Positions 1 through 9,226 are shown, counted from the first letter of the stretch. The stretch: 64,000 nucleotides of DNA from Pontibacter diazotrophicus (GCF_003367245.1 NZ_QRGR01000019.1:91909-155908), one strand, 5' to 3'. Numbers and translations: made by a program. The notes: a model not told the origin generated them from the letters alone.

Positions 1-2879
1 GGAGGGTCTTAGCTTCCAGTAGCCCGGTCAATGCGGCTGCTTCACAGAAAAATGTAGCCGCCCGCATTACAGGTACGGTGGTGGACGCTGCCACTCAGCA
101 GCCGGTACCATACGCCACCATTGCCTTGGTTAACCCCGCTACAAGCAAACCTGTGGATGGCACGATGGCCGACGGCCAGGGCAAGTTCTCCCTGGAGAAG
201 GTAGCCAGTGGTACCTACAGGGTGGCGGTTTCTTTTATCGGCTATGAGGCGAAGACCATAGACATAGAGGTGAAGAATGCAGCTGTTGACCTGGGGAAAA
301 TCACCATCAGCTCTACTGCTAAAGCCCTTCAGGAGGTAGTGGTGGAAGGACAGCGGGCCATGATTGAGGAGAAAGTGGACCGCACGGTGTACAACGCCGA
401 GAATGATGAGTCGAACAGGGGCGGGGATGCTGCAGACGTACTGCGCAAAGTGCCGATGCTTTCTGTTGATTTAGATGGCAACGTGTCAATGCGCGGCAGC
501 CAGAATATCCGGGTATTGATAAACAACCGTCCCTCTACCATCACAGCCGGCAGCGTGGCCGATGCCCTCAAGCAGATACCAGCCGATATGATAAAATCTG
601 TGGAGGTTATCACGTCTCCATCTGCTAAATACGATGCGGAAGGCTCTGCCGGTATCATTAACATCGTCACCAAGAAGAATACCCTGCAGGGTGGTACCCT
701 GAACATTGACACCGGCGTTGGTTTAAGAGGCTCCAACCTGGGCCTGAACGGCAGCTACCGTGTTGGCAAGATGGGTTTCTCTTTGGGCGGTTTTGGCCGT
801 GCCGGCTATAACATGCCTGGCAGTTTCGAGAACGAGCAGACGACGGTAACAGATGATCAGCAGAATGTGATACGGCAGGAGGCGGAAACTCGGAACAACA
901 TGATGTTCGGGCGCTATTCTTTTGGCTGGGACTATGACATCAATGAGAAAAACTACATCAATGCCTCTGTGCAGTATGGCTTGCGCAACGGTCATAATTT
1001 TCAGGACGGTCTGCTCACGCAGCGTTACCAGGAAGGCACCTTGTTCAGCAGAACACTTCGGGATGTGGAAGTAACAGATAACTCCGGAACAGTTGACGTA
1101 AACCTTAACTATACCCACACCATTAAGCCGCAGCAGGAATTCAGTATCCTGACGCAGTTTAGCCGAAACAACCGCACCAACGACTTCCTGAACGAAATTT
1201 ACAACAGCAGCGGGAGCGATTTGGAGAGCCGCCTGAAAAACATAAACGAAAGCTTTAATCAGGAGTCTACTGTGCAGTTGGATTATACCAACCCGATAGG
1301 CAAGAACCAAATGGTGGAGTTAGGAGCGAAGCAAATCATGTGCCAGGTTACCAGCGACTATGAGACATTTACTGCCGGTGGAACAGGACCATTCACGGTA
1401 GTGGAAGGCACCAACCTGAGCAATGTGTTCAACTATAACCAGAATATTTCGGCCGGGTATTTTTCTTACACCCTGACCACTGCCAACAACTACAGCATGA
1501 AGGCGGGTGCCCGTTACGAGTACACCACCATCAACGCTGATTTCGAGGACGGCGACGAGGCGGTGTATATTCCGTCGTATGGTGTGCTGGTGCCGAGTGT
1601 GAACCTCTCTAAAAGGCTGCAGGACGGCAACACCATTAAACTTGCTTACAACCGCCGCATACAAAGGCCTTCTCTGCAGTTCCTGAACCCGAACGTGCAG
1701 AACCCGAACCAGGTTTTACCAACGGTGGGTAACCCGGAGCTGGATCCGGAATACACCAACAATTTTGAATTGTCGTACAGCACGTATTTTAAATCTACTT
1801 CTCTGAACTTCTCGACCTTTGTCCGCAATACCAATAACTCCATACAGGCCTTGAGGAAACCGGCGGATGACGGGGTGTTGGTGACAACATTTGCAAACAT
1901 CGGTCAGGAAGAGGCCTATGGTGGTAGTGTGTTCGGAAGCATTAACCTGAGCAATAAACTGACGCTGAACGGAGGAGGGGATGTTTACTACGCGGTTCTG
2001 AGCAACAACGTGGATGACTTAACCCAGCGTGCCAGTAACAGTGGCCTGGTGTACAATATACGCGCAATGGGTAACTATAAACTGGGGCAGGGCTGGGGCA
2101 TACAGGGCTTCGGCTTCTACCGTGGACGACAGGTACAGCTGCAAGGTATGCAAGGTGGTTTCGGAATCTACAGCCTGAACTTAAAAAAAGAATTCAACGA
2201 AGGTAAGGGCAGCATTGGCTTTGGTGCGGAAAACTTCCTGTCTCCGACTATTGCAGTGAGAAATGAACTCAACTCACCCACTTTCAGCCAGACAAGCACC
2301 AACGTAATGCACAACATGAACTTTAGGATCAACCTCAGCTACCGTATCGGTAAAATGACGTCAGATGCCCCACGCAGAACAAAGAAATCTGTTAATAACG
2401 ACGACTTGAAAGGTGGCAGTGAAGGCGGTGTTCAGGATGCCGGTGCACAGCAGGGAGGTGGAGCCTCTCAGGGAGGTGCACCAGGCATGGCCCCGGGTGG
2501 CGCTGCAAAGCCAGCCGTGGGAGCAGGAGAAAAACCCGTGCAGGCACCAGCAGGAGCACCTGCCGCAAAGCAGGCAGCCACAGACAGCACAGCGACGCAG
2601 GCAGGCGACGTTACCGGCCGCTGGCAGGGTAAAATGGGAGAGCAAGACTTCATACTGAACTTAGTTGCTGATGGCACTACATTAACTGGTACTGCACAGT
2701 CTCCTATGGGACAGCTGCCTATCTCAGATGGTACGGTTGCCGGTGATACTATTTCATTCAGACTTTCCTTTGGTGAAAGAACAATTCTTTACAAAGGCAG
2801 GACAGAAGACGAAAAGTTGTATCTTACTGTAGACTTTCAGGGCCGCGCAGTGGAAGGAACGTTGGAGCGGGTAAAGTAA
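1..2879 (+). CDS. TonB-dependent outer-membrane receptor, 5' end outside the window
   Basis: Outer-membrane beta-barrel receptor for an unidentified ligand. The reading frame is open to the left edge (from base 3), encoding a signal-peptide-like tail (ASSSPVNAAAS) and then ARITGTVVDAA, the first strand of a carboxypeptidase-D-like regulatory domain. The GTG at 78 therefore lies inside that domain and the true start is upstream. Counting from the GTG: regulatory domain to about residue 85, TonB plug about 95-200 (VLINNRPSTI, SAGIINIVTKKN), barrel of the OMP_b-brl_3 type to about 765. An unusual tail follows: about 80 residues rich in Gly, Ala, Pro and Gln, then an 88-residue predicted beta domain starting TGRWQGKMGEQ. 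No SusD partner lies downstream, so this is not a SusCD pair. Family is secure; substrate unknown. Confidence 0.9.
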   Translation, partial: RVLASSSPVNAAASQKNVAARITGTVVDAATQQPVPYATIALVNPATSKPVDGTMADGQGKFSLEKVASGTYRVAVSFIGYEAKTIDIEVKNAAVDLGKITISSTAKALQEVVVEGQRAMIEEKVDRTVYNAENDESNRGGDAADVLRKVPMLSVDLDGNVSMRGSQNIRVLINNRPSTITAGSVADALKQIPADMIKSVEVITSPSAKYDAEGSAGIINIVTKKNTLQGGTLNIDTGVGLRGSNLGLNGSYRVGKMGFSLGGFGRAGYNMPGSFENEQTTVTDDQQNVIRQEAETRNNMMFGRYSFGWDYDINEKNYINASVQYGLRNGHNFQDGLLTQRYQEGTLFSRTLRDVEVTDNSGTVDVNLNYTHTIKPQQEFSILTQFSRNNRTNDFLNEIYNSSGSDLESRLKNINESFNQESTVQLDYTNPIGKNQMVELGAKQIMCQVTSDYETFTAGGTGPFTVVEGTNLSNVFNYNQNISAGYFSYTLTTANNYSMKAGARYEYTTINADFEDGDEAVYIPSYGVLVPSVNLSKRLQDGNTIKLAYNRRIQRPSLQFLNPNVQNPNQVLPTVGNPELDPEYTNNFELSYSTYFKSTSLNFSTFVRNTNNSIQALRKPADDGVLVTTFANIGQEEAYGGSVFGSINLSNKLTLNGGGDVYYAVLSNNVDDLTQRASNSGLVYNIRAMGNYKLGQGWGIQGFGFYRGRQVQLQGMQGGFGIYSLNLKKEFNEGKGSIGFGAENFLSPTIAVRNELNSPTFSQTSTNVMHNMNFRINLSYRIGKMTSDAPRRTKKSVNNDDLKGGSEGGVQDAGAQQGGGASQGGAPGMAPGGAAKPAVGAGEKPVQAPAGAPAAKQAATDSTATQAGDVTGRWQGKMGEQDFILNLVADGTTLTGTAQSPMGQLPISDGTVAGDTISFRLSFGERTILYKGRTEDEKLYLTVDFQGRAVEGTLERVK

Positions 2880-2889
2880 AGCTTAAAGC

Positions 2890-2920
2890 AAAGCACCAGG
2901 GGAAACTACCCTGGTGCTTT
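2890..2920 (+). terminator. Terminator-like hairpin after the TonB receptor
   Basis: A perfect 12-bp stem (AAAGCACCAGGG / CCCTGGTGCTTT) with a 7-base loop starts 11 bases after the receptor stop codon. No strong T-run follows on the plus strand. Confidence 0.7.
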
Positions 2921-2970
2921 GAATATATATAGTTGCAGACATTGTTTCTAAACCTTAAACTTTTCTTTAT

Positions 2971-3642
2971 ATGAAAAACTATCCAGTACTTTTAAGCACC
3001 CTGGCGCTTGCCACAGTGCTTTACAGCTCTAGCGTAACAGCAGCAGACAATCCTGCTAAAAAAGCCACTACCACTGCAGTAGCAGCTACCACTTTACCAG
3101 TGAACACGGCCAGCAGCACCATGACCTGGAATGCTAAGAAATTTGGCGGTGAGCATACCGGTAACGTGAAAATTGCGAATGGTAGCCTGGAAGTAAACGG
3201 GCGCAAATTGGTAGGAGGTAATTTCGTAATAGACATGACCTCTATCACGGACACCGATATTACCAATCCTGGCTCCAACAAAAAGCTGACTGACCATCTG
3301 AAATCAGAAGATTTCTTTTCAGTGGAGAAGCATCCAAATGCCACTTTTAAAATAACCAGCGTAAGCCCTGTCGCAAAACCAAAAGCGGGAGAGCCCAATT
3401 ATTCTGTAACCGGTGATCTGACCATAAAAGGCATAACCAATGCCATCACTTTCCCGGCTACCGTTAAAACGGACGGAAAATCGGCTGAGGCAGCTGCCAA
3501 GATAGAACTGGATCGCACTAAGTGGGACATTAAGTACCGATCCGGCATGCTGGGTACGGCAGCTGATAAAATTATTGACGACACCTTTACTATAGACCTG
3601 AAGCTAGTTGCGGGTGCTGGCAATCAACTAGGTAAAAAGTAA
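2971..3642 (+). CDS. YceI family periplasmic protein
   Basis: A 223-residue protein with a signal peptide (about residues 1-24, cleavage near SVTAA-DN), hence exported to the periplasm. After a Thr/Ala-rich spacer, residues about 44-220 form a YceI-like lipocalin-type domain: STMTWNAKKFGGEHTGNVK at its start, then FVIDMTSI, LKSEDFFSVEKHPNATFKI, GDLTIKGITNAITFPATV and a closing RTKWDIKYRSG. Family members bind polyisoprenoid or amphipathic lipids and are linked to stress and respiratory quinones; the ligand here is not known. It lies 91 bases after the receptor and behind a hairpin, so it probably has its own promoter. The ATG at 2971 directly precedes the signal peptide. Confidence 0.9.
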   Translation: MKNYPVLLSTLALATVLYSSSVTAADNPAKKATTTAVAATTLPVNTASSTMTWNAKKFGGEHTGNVKIANGSLEVNGRKLVGGNFVIDMTSITDTDITNPGSNKKLTDHLKSEDFFSVEKHPNATFKITSVSPVAKPKAGEPNYSVTGDLTIKGITNAITFPATVKTDGKSAEAAAKIELDRTKWDIKYRSGMLGTAADKIIDDTFTIDLKLVAGAGNQLGKK

Positions 3643-3720
3643 ATAATAGCCTTCAGTACCAGAAGGGAGATATAAAGCATTAGAAATTTAGCACTTTCTC
3701 TTTATTTACCTGGAGTCAAC

Positions 3721-4311
3721 ATGAACATCACACGGCGCCGTTTTTTTGCATTCATGTCCGCTTTGCCACTTATTGGCCTGGTTCCGGCATTTCCTTTTTT
3801 CAAACGAATGGACGTGCTGGAGCCTACGCCGGAATGCGATGACCATGATGATCCTACTCCCTCTCAAACAGAAGGCCCCTTTTATACTCTAAGCTCACCT
3901 GAAAGAAGTAGCCTCCGCGAAAAGGGTATGAAGGGCACCCCCTTGGTGCTGACCGGGCAGGTGCTGAATACCAAGTGCCAGCCTGTAGGAGGAGCTTTAC
4001 TTGATTGGTGGCATGCCGATGATAACGGCAATTATGACAATGAGGGCTTTAAGCTGCGCGGACACCAATACACCGACAAGCAAGGCTATTTTAAACTGGA
4101 AACAATTGTGCCAGGTCTGTATACAGGGCGCACCCGCCACTTTCATGTAAAGGTAAAAGGACCTGGTAAATCTGTTCTCACCACGCAGCTTTACTTTCCG
4201 GGTGAAACAGGCAATGAGCATGATTATATCTTCAAACCAGAGCTCCTGATGAATGTTTCTGAAGGCGCACAGGGCACAAACGCCAGCTTTACTTTTGTGC
4301 TGAAAGCATAG
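3721..4311 (+). CDS. Tat-exported intradiol ring-cleavage dioxygenase-like protein
   Basis: A 196-residue protein starting with a twin-arginine signal (TRRRFFAFM, then a hydrophobic stretch to about residue 28), so probably exported folded with its iron. The body matches the intradiol dioxygenase fold (PF00775): TEGPFY near residue 50, a carboxypeptidase-like beta sandwich (GGALLDWWHADDNGNYDN) and PGLYTGRTRHFHVK. The four Fe(III) ligands of the family can be placed at Tyr105, Tyr134, His140 and His142. Cytoplasmic catechol or protocatechuate dioxygenases lack such a signal; secreted relatives are common in Bacteroidota and their substrates are mostly unknown. No aromatic degradation genes are adjacent, so the substrate cannot be inferred. 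Confidence 0.85.
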   Translation: MNITRRRFFAFMSALPLIGLVPAFPFFKRMDVLEPTPECDDHDDPTPSQTEGPFYTLSSPERSSLREKGMKGTPLVLTGQVLNTKCQPVGGALLDWWHADDNGNYDNEGFKLRGHQYTDKQGYFKLETIVPGLYTGRTRHFHVKVKGPGKSVLTTQLYFPGETGNEHDYIFKPELLMNVSEGAQGTNASFTFVLKA

Positions 4312-4372
4312 CAACCTGAAACATTAACCTGTTTTCTTAAAAGTTTTTCTATTTCATACAACCTAAACGAGG

Positions 4373-4397
4373 AACCTGGTCTGTTGCCAGGTTTTTC
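4373..4397 (+). terminator. Intrinsic terminator after the dioxygenase gene
   Basis: The 7-bp stem AACCTGG / CCAGGTT is followed by TTTTCTTTTTTT, a good rho-independent terminator 60 bases after the stop codon. Confidence 0.75.
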
Positions 4398-4737
4398 TTT
4401 TTTTAATGATGTTGAATCAATACTCTTCTTCTAATACTAATAATACTAACTGATTTTGTGGAGTGATTTCCATAACCTTACATATTCTCTTCCACGGAGG
4501 CGTGAGGAGTAGCTAGCTATTTAACAGTGTGTCAATTTGCAGCTTGAGTAGGGTAATGTAATATCGATAGTTGCTTTTTTGTCATCTGGCGCAAACCCAA
4601 AGTGGAAGCGAACAGAAATCTTTGGTGCAGCAAATGCGTAAGTCAACGATGCTTGTCAGCAAAACAAAAGTATTGGCCGTAGGTTCTGTTCTGGCACTAT
4701 AGCCTTAGCGCACCCTGAAGCAGGATTTTAAAATTGA
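4398..4737. other. Intergenic region with no recognised gene
   Basis: About 340 bases before the ZIP gene with no credible coding sequence. It holds a 22-codon open frame (4634-4702) that reads like the start of a signal peptide (MRKSTMLVSKTKVLAVGSV) and then stops, which could be a decayed gene start or chance. No clear promoter box was found. Confidence 0.4.
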
Positions 4738-5562
4738 ATGGAAAGTTTAGAGAATTACCTAAGAGAACTGGGGCCTATTTATGCCGCTCTTATTGCTACC
4801 TTATTTACCTGGTTTTTAACATTACTTGGAGCCTCTATGGTGTTTCTGTTCAGGTCGATGAGCAGAGCGTGGCACGATGTGATGCTGGGCTTTACAGGAG
4901 GTGTGATGCTCGCAGCCAGTTTCTGGTCGCTGCTGGCCCCATCTATTAGTTTAGCGGAAAAAGAGTACCCCGGCATTAGCTGGATGCCGGCAGCCGTCGG
5001 TTTTCTGGCTGGTGCCCTTTTTATTTTCGGGCTGGATAAGCTGGCCCCGCACCTGCACATCAATTTTAAAGAAAATGAAACCGAAGGCTTAAAAACAAAC
5101 TGGCATAAGACGACACTGCTCATCTTGGCCATTACGTTGCATAATATTCCGGAAGGCCTGGCTGTGGGAGTACTTTTCGGTGCAGCGCATAATGGATTAG
5201 ACGGTGTGACTTACGCTTCTGCCATTGCCCTTGCGATAGGTATAGGTTTGCAGAATTTTCCAGAGGGATTTGCTGTGGCGATGCCCTTGCGAAGGCAGGG
5301 AGTCAGCAGAATGAAAAGCTTCGGGTATGGTCAGCTTTCAGCCGTAGTAGAACCTATTGCGGGTGTAATAGGAGCCGCTGCCGTAATTACGGTGCAGCCC
5401 ATTCTGCCTTACGCGCTGGCTTTTGCGGCCGGAGCCATGATATTTGTAGTGGTGGAGGAGGTAATCCCTGAGACGCAACGCGATAAAAACACCGATGTAG
5501 CCGTGTTGGGCCTGATAGGAGGTTTTGTGCTGATGATGGTGCTGGATGTTGCCTTTGGTTGA
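4738..5562 (+). CDS. ZIP family divalent metal transporter (ZupT-like)
   Basis: A 274-residue inner-membrane protein with about eight hydrophobic segments. The two signature metal-site helices are present: HNIPEG at residues 135-140 and QNFPEG at 172-177, as in bacterial ZupT and other ZIP proteins that import Zn(II), Fe(II) or other divalent ions. A short loop around residues 100-120 contains HLHINF and acidic residues and could bind metal. The gene stands alone, with a terminator upstream and the GAF protein 212 bases downstream. No Zur or Fur box was recognised. Family is secure; ion specificity cannot be read from sequence. Confidence 0.92.
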   Translation: MESLENYLRELGPIYAALIATLFTWFLTLLGASMVFLFRSMSRAWHDVMLGFTGGVMLAASFWSLLAPSISLAEKEYPGISWMPAAVGFLAGALFIFGLDKLAPHLHINFKENETEGLKTNWHKTTLLILAITLHNIPEGLAVGVLFGAAHNGLDGVTYASAIALAIGIGLQNFPEGFAVAMPLRRQGVSRMKSFGYGQLSAVVEPIAGVIGAAAVITVQPILPYALAFAAGAMIFVVVEEVIPETQRDKNTDVAVLGLIGGFVLMMVLDVAFG

Positions 5563-5774
5563 GAAAGGAATAATGGCTGAAAGCTAAAGAAATATAAAAG
5601 ACATAGGTACAGCCTTCATATGAAAAGATATATTTAGGTTGTCTGAGCTCAATTTGGAAAGGGAAATAGACAAAAAATTGTGCCTTTTGCAGTTATATTT
5701 TAAACTAATTTTAGTTTATAATAATTAAGTAAGGAGACATTGTCGCAAAACTCATTAATTTATATCTACTCGTT

Positions 5775-6977
5775 TTGAATTCTGCCAATATTGCTATTAC
5801 CGGAAAGCCAGATACCATTATTCCCTTAAATGATAAAGAGCGTTTAGCAGCATTGTTTCGCTATGAGCTCCTGGATACACCGCCAGAGGCTTTTTTCGAT
5901 AGAATCACAAGACTTGCTTCCAGATTATTGAAAGCGCCCAGTGCTTTTGTTTCGCTTGTCGATAAGGATAGGGTATGGTATAAATCTAATTACAGCACGC
6001 TCGAAGTGTCATGTGTAGACCGTGAAGACAGCCTTTGCTCGCTTACTATCATCAACGGCGTAGACGTAACAGTTTTCGAAGATACCCACCTGGTACCGGG
6101 CCTGCTAACAAGCCCCTATGTAAGTGCACCGGGTGGCATACGGTTCTATGCCGGTGCCCCACTTATCACCCGCGACAATTATAACATCGGTACTGTGTGT
6201 GTTATAGATTCAGAACCACGGAGCGTACAGGAAGAAGAGAAGGAGATATTGAAGGATTTGGCTAATCTGGTAGTAGAGCAAATTGAACTAAGGTCGCTCG
6301 CTCGCAAGGCCACCAGAAAGCATGACGAACTTTATACGAATCTGGCGCATAACATTGCTGAGCCCTTAAAAGAGCAACAAGTACTACTAGGTGAAGCATT
6401 GAAGTCACCTGAAAGAACCAATGTTATCAGAAAGGCGCATGCAACTGTAAACGTTTTGCAGGAAAACCTGCAAACGATGCTGCAGGAGTCGTTGCAGGAG
6501 GAGGAGCTAGTCATGCATCCGCAGCAGATAGCTATTTCTGAAATAGCCCGTTCCGTTGCTGTTGAATTTGAGCCGCTGGCCAATGCTAAACAGCAGGAAT
6601 TGTTTTTCACAGTGGCCAGCAGGCGCGAATTGTTCGTAGATCCTGACCTGATACGGGAGGCCCTGCGTAACCTGGTAAGCACCTCCATTAAATTTACTCC
6701 AAAAGGCAGCTCCATCGGATTGGACATTTACGAAAGTGATGGCATTTATAAGGTGGAAGTCAGTTCCGACGCTTCCGTGCTGACAAAACAGGATCTTCGT
6801 AAAGTATTTTTCAAATATGCTATTCTCACAGGTAAGACTACGGGTAATGAGGATGCTTCAGGCATGGAATTGCCCAGAGCCAAAAGTATCATTGAACTAC
6901 ACCAGGGCAGGATATGGGCGGAACCAACAGGCAAAGAAAGCGGTAAAAAATTTGTAGTGGCTTTTAATGTTGAATAA
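5775..6977 (+). CDS. GAF-domain protein with degenerate histidine-kinase core
   Basis: About 400 residues, soluble. Residues about 20-175 form a GAF domain of the type found in bacteroidete sensor proteins (RYELLDTPPEAFFDRITRLA, then SLVDKDRVWYKS). The rest resembles a histidine kinase. An H-box-like motif keeps the histidine (AHNIAEPL, His192). The ATP-binding part is eroded: the N-box reads NLVSTSIKFT, with Thr303 where the Mg-binding Asn is expected; the G1 box reads SSDASVL instead of DNGxGI; the G2 box reads ASGMEL instead of GxGLGL, although AKSIIELHQGRIWAE still aligns. It probably cannot bind ATP normally and may act as a signalling scaffold. The start is uncertain: no ATG lies between the in-frame stop at 5730 and the TTG at 5775, and a strong AAGGAG at 5731 sits too far upstream of that TTG. 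Confidence 0.8.
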   Translation: MNSANIAITGKPDTIIPLNDKERLAALFRYELLDTPPEAFFDRITRLASRLLKAPSAFVSLVDKDRVWYKSNYSTLEVSCVDREDSLCSLTIINGVDVTVFEDTHLVPGLLTSPYVSAPGGIRFYAGAPLITRDNYNIGTVCVIDSEPRSVQEEEKEILKDLANLVVEQIELRSLARKATRKHDELYTNLAHNIAEPLKEQQVLLGEALKSPERTNVIRKAHATVNVLQENLQTMLQESLQEEELVMHPQQIAISEIARSVAVEFEPLANAKQQELFFTVASRRELFVDPDLIREALRNLVSTSIKFTPKGSSIGLDIYESDGIYKVEVSSDASVLTKQDLRKVFFKYAILTGKTTGNEDASGMELPRAKSIIELHQGRIWAEPTGKESGKKFVVAFNVE

Positions 6978-7015
6978 TAAAAAAAGCGAAACATCCTTTA
7001 AACCATCCATTCTGC

Positions 7016-7972
7016 TCAGTTCCGGAAATTCTGTGTTATCATCAGCCTTCCGGGTCCTCCCTGCAGCACGCCAATGCCCACTCTTCCAAACCGCCTTTGA
7101 AGTATGTTTGCCCTGTGGCCAGGTGAGTTCATCAATCCTTCATGAGCAATTGTAAGGGTAGGAGCCAGCGCCAGGTTTTCACCGGCAGCCAGAAAACGAA
7201 CGTTTGCCTCCCTTATCCTGTCAAAAGGCGTGTCTCCTTCGGGAGAGTGATGTGAGAAGTAGCCGCGCCGAAACATATCTTCGCTGTGCTGGCGGGCTAC
7301 TTCGCGGAGGGCCGTGTCGGCCTGCAGGGGAGGCAATCCATTCTCTAGACGTTCCTCATTCAGCAATTCCAGCATCTGTGCCTCCAGGTCCGGGCGAGGT
7401 GTTGCCTGCTCCACCCGGTAGGGGAGTTCAATAAATTCATCTGAGCCCGGCTGAACGGTAAGCTTGTTGAGGGTGCGCTGTGCTGCGTCTTCAAACACAG
7501 GGGCCAGCGCCATTTCAATACGCTCTGTGTGGGCCGCAAATCTGTTAGCCAGTTTGCTGTTTTGTACAGTTGCTTCCATACTTTGTGGCAGGGGGATGGC
7601 AAGTAGCAGGGCAGCTAAAATGACTGCAGTTACCAAACCACTAAATACCCCCGGCACGAGGCCTAATGCTTTGTTAAAACTTCGTTTGTGTAGGGTGTGG
7701 GGTAAGTTTTGCAGGAGCAGTGAACCCAGGTAATGTAGCAGTAGGCTTGCAGTAAACGTAACGAGAAGAAAGGCTACAGGCAAAATCCAGGTGGTGCTCC
7801 AGTTCACTAACTCTTCCAGCCAGCCTGCTGCATAAGGGTAAAAGCGCAGGCCAATCAGCAGACTTCCAATCCACCGGATCAGATCCAGCAGGCCAAGAAT
7901 AAAACCACGGTGCCAGCCGGTAATGGCGCTGGAGAGGATTATTATCAGAAGCAGAATATCAATTAAGTTCAT
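7016..7972 (-). CDS. CvpA-CAP fusion membrane protein
   Basis: A 318-residue protein. The first ~150 residues are a CvpA-type membrane domain with four hydrophobic helices (starting MNLIDILLLIIILSS, then GWHRGFILGLLDL). After a linker, residues about 195-318 form an extracytoplasmic CAP/SCP domain: LLNEERLENGLPPLQ, HSEDMFRRGYFSHHSPEG, GENLA and NSPGHRANIL, including the usual His/Glu cavity residues. CvpA relates to colicin V secretion in E. coli; CAP domains bind lipids, metals or cell-wall material in other systems. The exact role is unknown. Its 3' end faces that of the GAF gene with only 38 bases between, and no strong terminator is seen there. Confidence 0.88.
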   Translation of the reverse strand: MNLIDILLLIIILSSAITGWHRGFILGLLDLIRWIGSLLIGLRFYPYAAGWLEELVNWSTTWILPVAFLLVTFTASLLLHYLGSLLLQNLPHTLHKRSFNKALGLVPGVFSGLVTAVILAALLLAIPLPQSMEATVQNSKLANRFAAHTERIEMALAPVFEDAAQRTLNKLTVQPGSDEFIELPYRVEQATPRPDLEAQMLELLNEERLENGLPPLQADTALREVARQHSEDMFRRGYFSHHSPEGDTPFDRIREANVRFLAAGENLALAPTLTIAHEGLMNSPGHRANILQRRFGRVGIGVLQGGPGRLMITQNFRN

Positions 7973-8143
7973 CTCAAGGTTTTTGGTGTTTGCCTGGTGC
8001 CATTCCCCTTTACGTATGTTGCCCTCCCGGAAGTATGAGAAACTTCTTTCCCCTTGTAGTGGATTTTAACAAAGGCAGTATCCGTCTTCAATCAAGAATA
8101 TTTACCTGAGGAACAAAAGCTGGTACCTGTAGGAAACGAGTGC

Positions 8144-9226
8144 TTAAGCCAGCTTTATTTCTTTTACCGGGTTTTGCCTTTCTGTTTCAGCTACTATACG
8201 GTTTAAGTCGGTCAGGATGCTCCCCACGTCCCGAAGCGTTTCAAGCGAAGAGATGCGTTTAAAATCCTGGAGGCAAAGCGCCTGCTCTGCCCGGGCCGTC
8301 AGAATGTTCTGCTTGAGAAGAGACAGGTTTTCTTCTGAGGACACTAGCATTGTTTCGCCGAAAGCAGCGACACAGTCTGCTGTTGCCCCCATGGCTCTTT
8401 TAAGCTGCCGTATATTGTCATACTCCAGCTGAAACACTTCGTTCAGTTGTAAATCTGAGAGTCCTCTCCGCATCCCCCTGATCTGAACCGTAATATGCTC
8501 CAGCTTACTAATGCCAACTGCTAATCGGCTCAGCCTGGTTCTTTTGTGCGTCAGAAACAGGTTATACTTCAGGCTTTGTTCTGCCAGTTGCAGTGTCTGA
8601 TGGCATCTATCAGTTTCTTTGATAAGGGCATCTACTTCAGAGCGTCCTGTTTTCCTGTTTTTGCCGTTGTTGTCTAGCAGTACATTCAGGCTCTTTAGTG
8701 TTGTCGCAGACAGCCTGCTAAAAGTGATGATGCTTCTCTCAACATCTGGTATGGCATTCTGAGGCACGATCAGTCCATTTATCAGCACGGCTATACCTGA
8801 ACCTAAAATTGTCTCGATGATTCTGGCAAAAGCGTAACCTTCCTCACTTTGCCCGAAGGCAAGTACCAGAAAAGAGCTGATGGCAACCTGTGAAATTACC
8901 TGAGGGTTCATCCGGAGCGCTTTGGAAATGCCCATGCCAAGCAGTATCACGAAGAAAATAGAAATCGCCCCCACATTAAACCAGTGCCCCATCAGCATAC
9001 TCAGCACCACGCCACCCACAATGCCTATGAAGCGTTGTGTGGCTTTGTCAACAGAGTCTGCCACAGTAACCTGCACGGTGAGAATAGCGGCCAAAGCGGC
9101 GAAAAAAGGATAGTCCGCTTGCAACAGATTCGTGGCCACAAACCAGGAAAGGGCAGCTGCAAGGGCTGTTTTAAAAATCTGCAGCGTTAGCCCATACCGT
9201 GCTAATATGTCTATTACTCTATTCAA
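8144..9226 (-). CDS. FUSC / aromatic acid exporter family membrane protein
   Basis: A 360-residue protein with about six hydrophobic segments in residues 15-165 (e.g. FFVILLGMGISKALRM) followed by a mostly helical, soluble C-terminal half. This matches the half-length FUSC/ArAE_1 type of membrane protein related to aromatic-acid efflux pumps, which probably works as an oligomer. No adaptor or outer-membrane partner is adjacent. On the minus strand TAGCTTTG (9276-9269) fits a bacteroidete -7 box and would give a leader of about 35 bases, but I see no convincing -33 box. Transport substrate unknown. Confidence 0.8.
   Translation of the reverse strand: MNRVIDILARYGLTLQIFKTALAAALSWFVATNLLQADYPFFAALAAILTVQVTVADSVDKATQRFIGIVGGVVLSMLMGHWFNVGAISIFFVILLGMGISKALRMNPQVISQVAISSFLVLAFGQSEEGYAFARIIETILGSGIAVLINGLIVPQNAIPDVERSIITFSRLSATTLKSLNVLLDNNGKNRKTGRSEVDALIKETDRCHQTLQLAEQSLKYNLFLTHKRTRLSRLAVGISKLEHITVQIRGMRRGLSDLQLNEVFQLEYDNIRQLKRAMGATADCVAAFGETMLVSSEENLSLLKQNILTARAEQALCLQDFKRISSLETLRDVGSILTDLNRIVAETERQNPVKEIKLA

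Noticed and set aside
78..2879. GTG at 78 as the start of the TonB receptor
   Set aside because: The frame is open to the window edge and encodes the signal-peptide end and the first strand of the N-terminal domain, so the gene starts outside the window.
4634..4702. 22-codon frame resembling the start of a signal peptide
   Set aside because: Too short, stops after the hydrophobic part and no downstream gene remnant was found; could be decay but unsupported.
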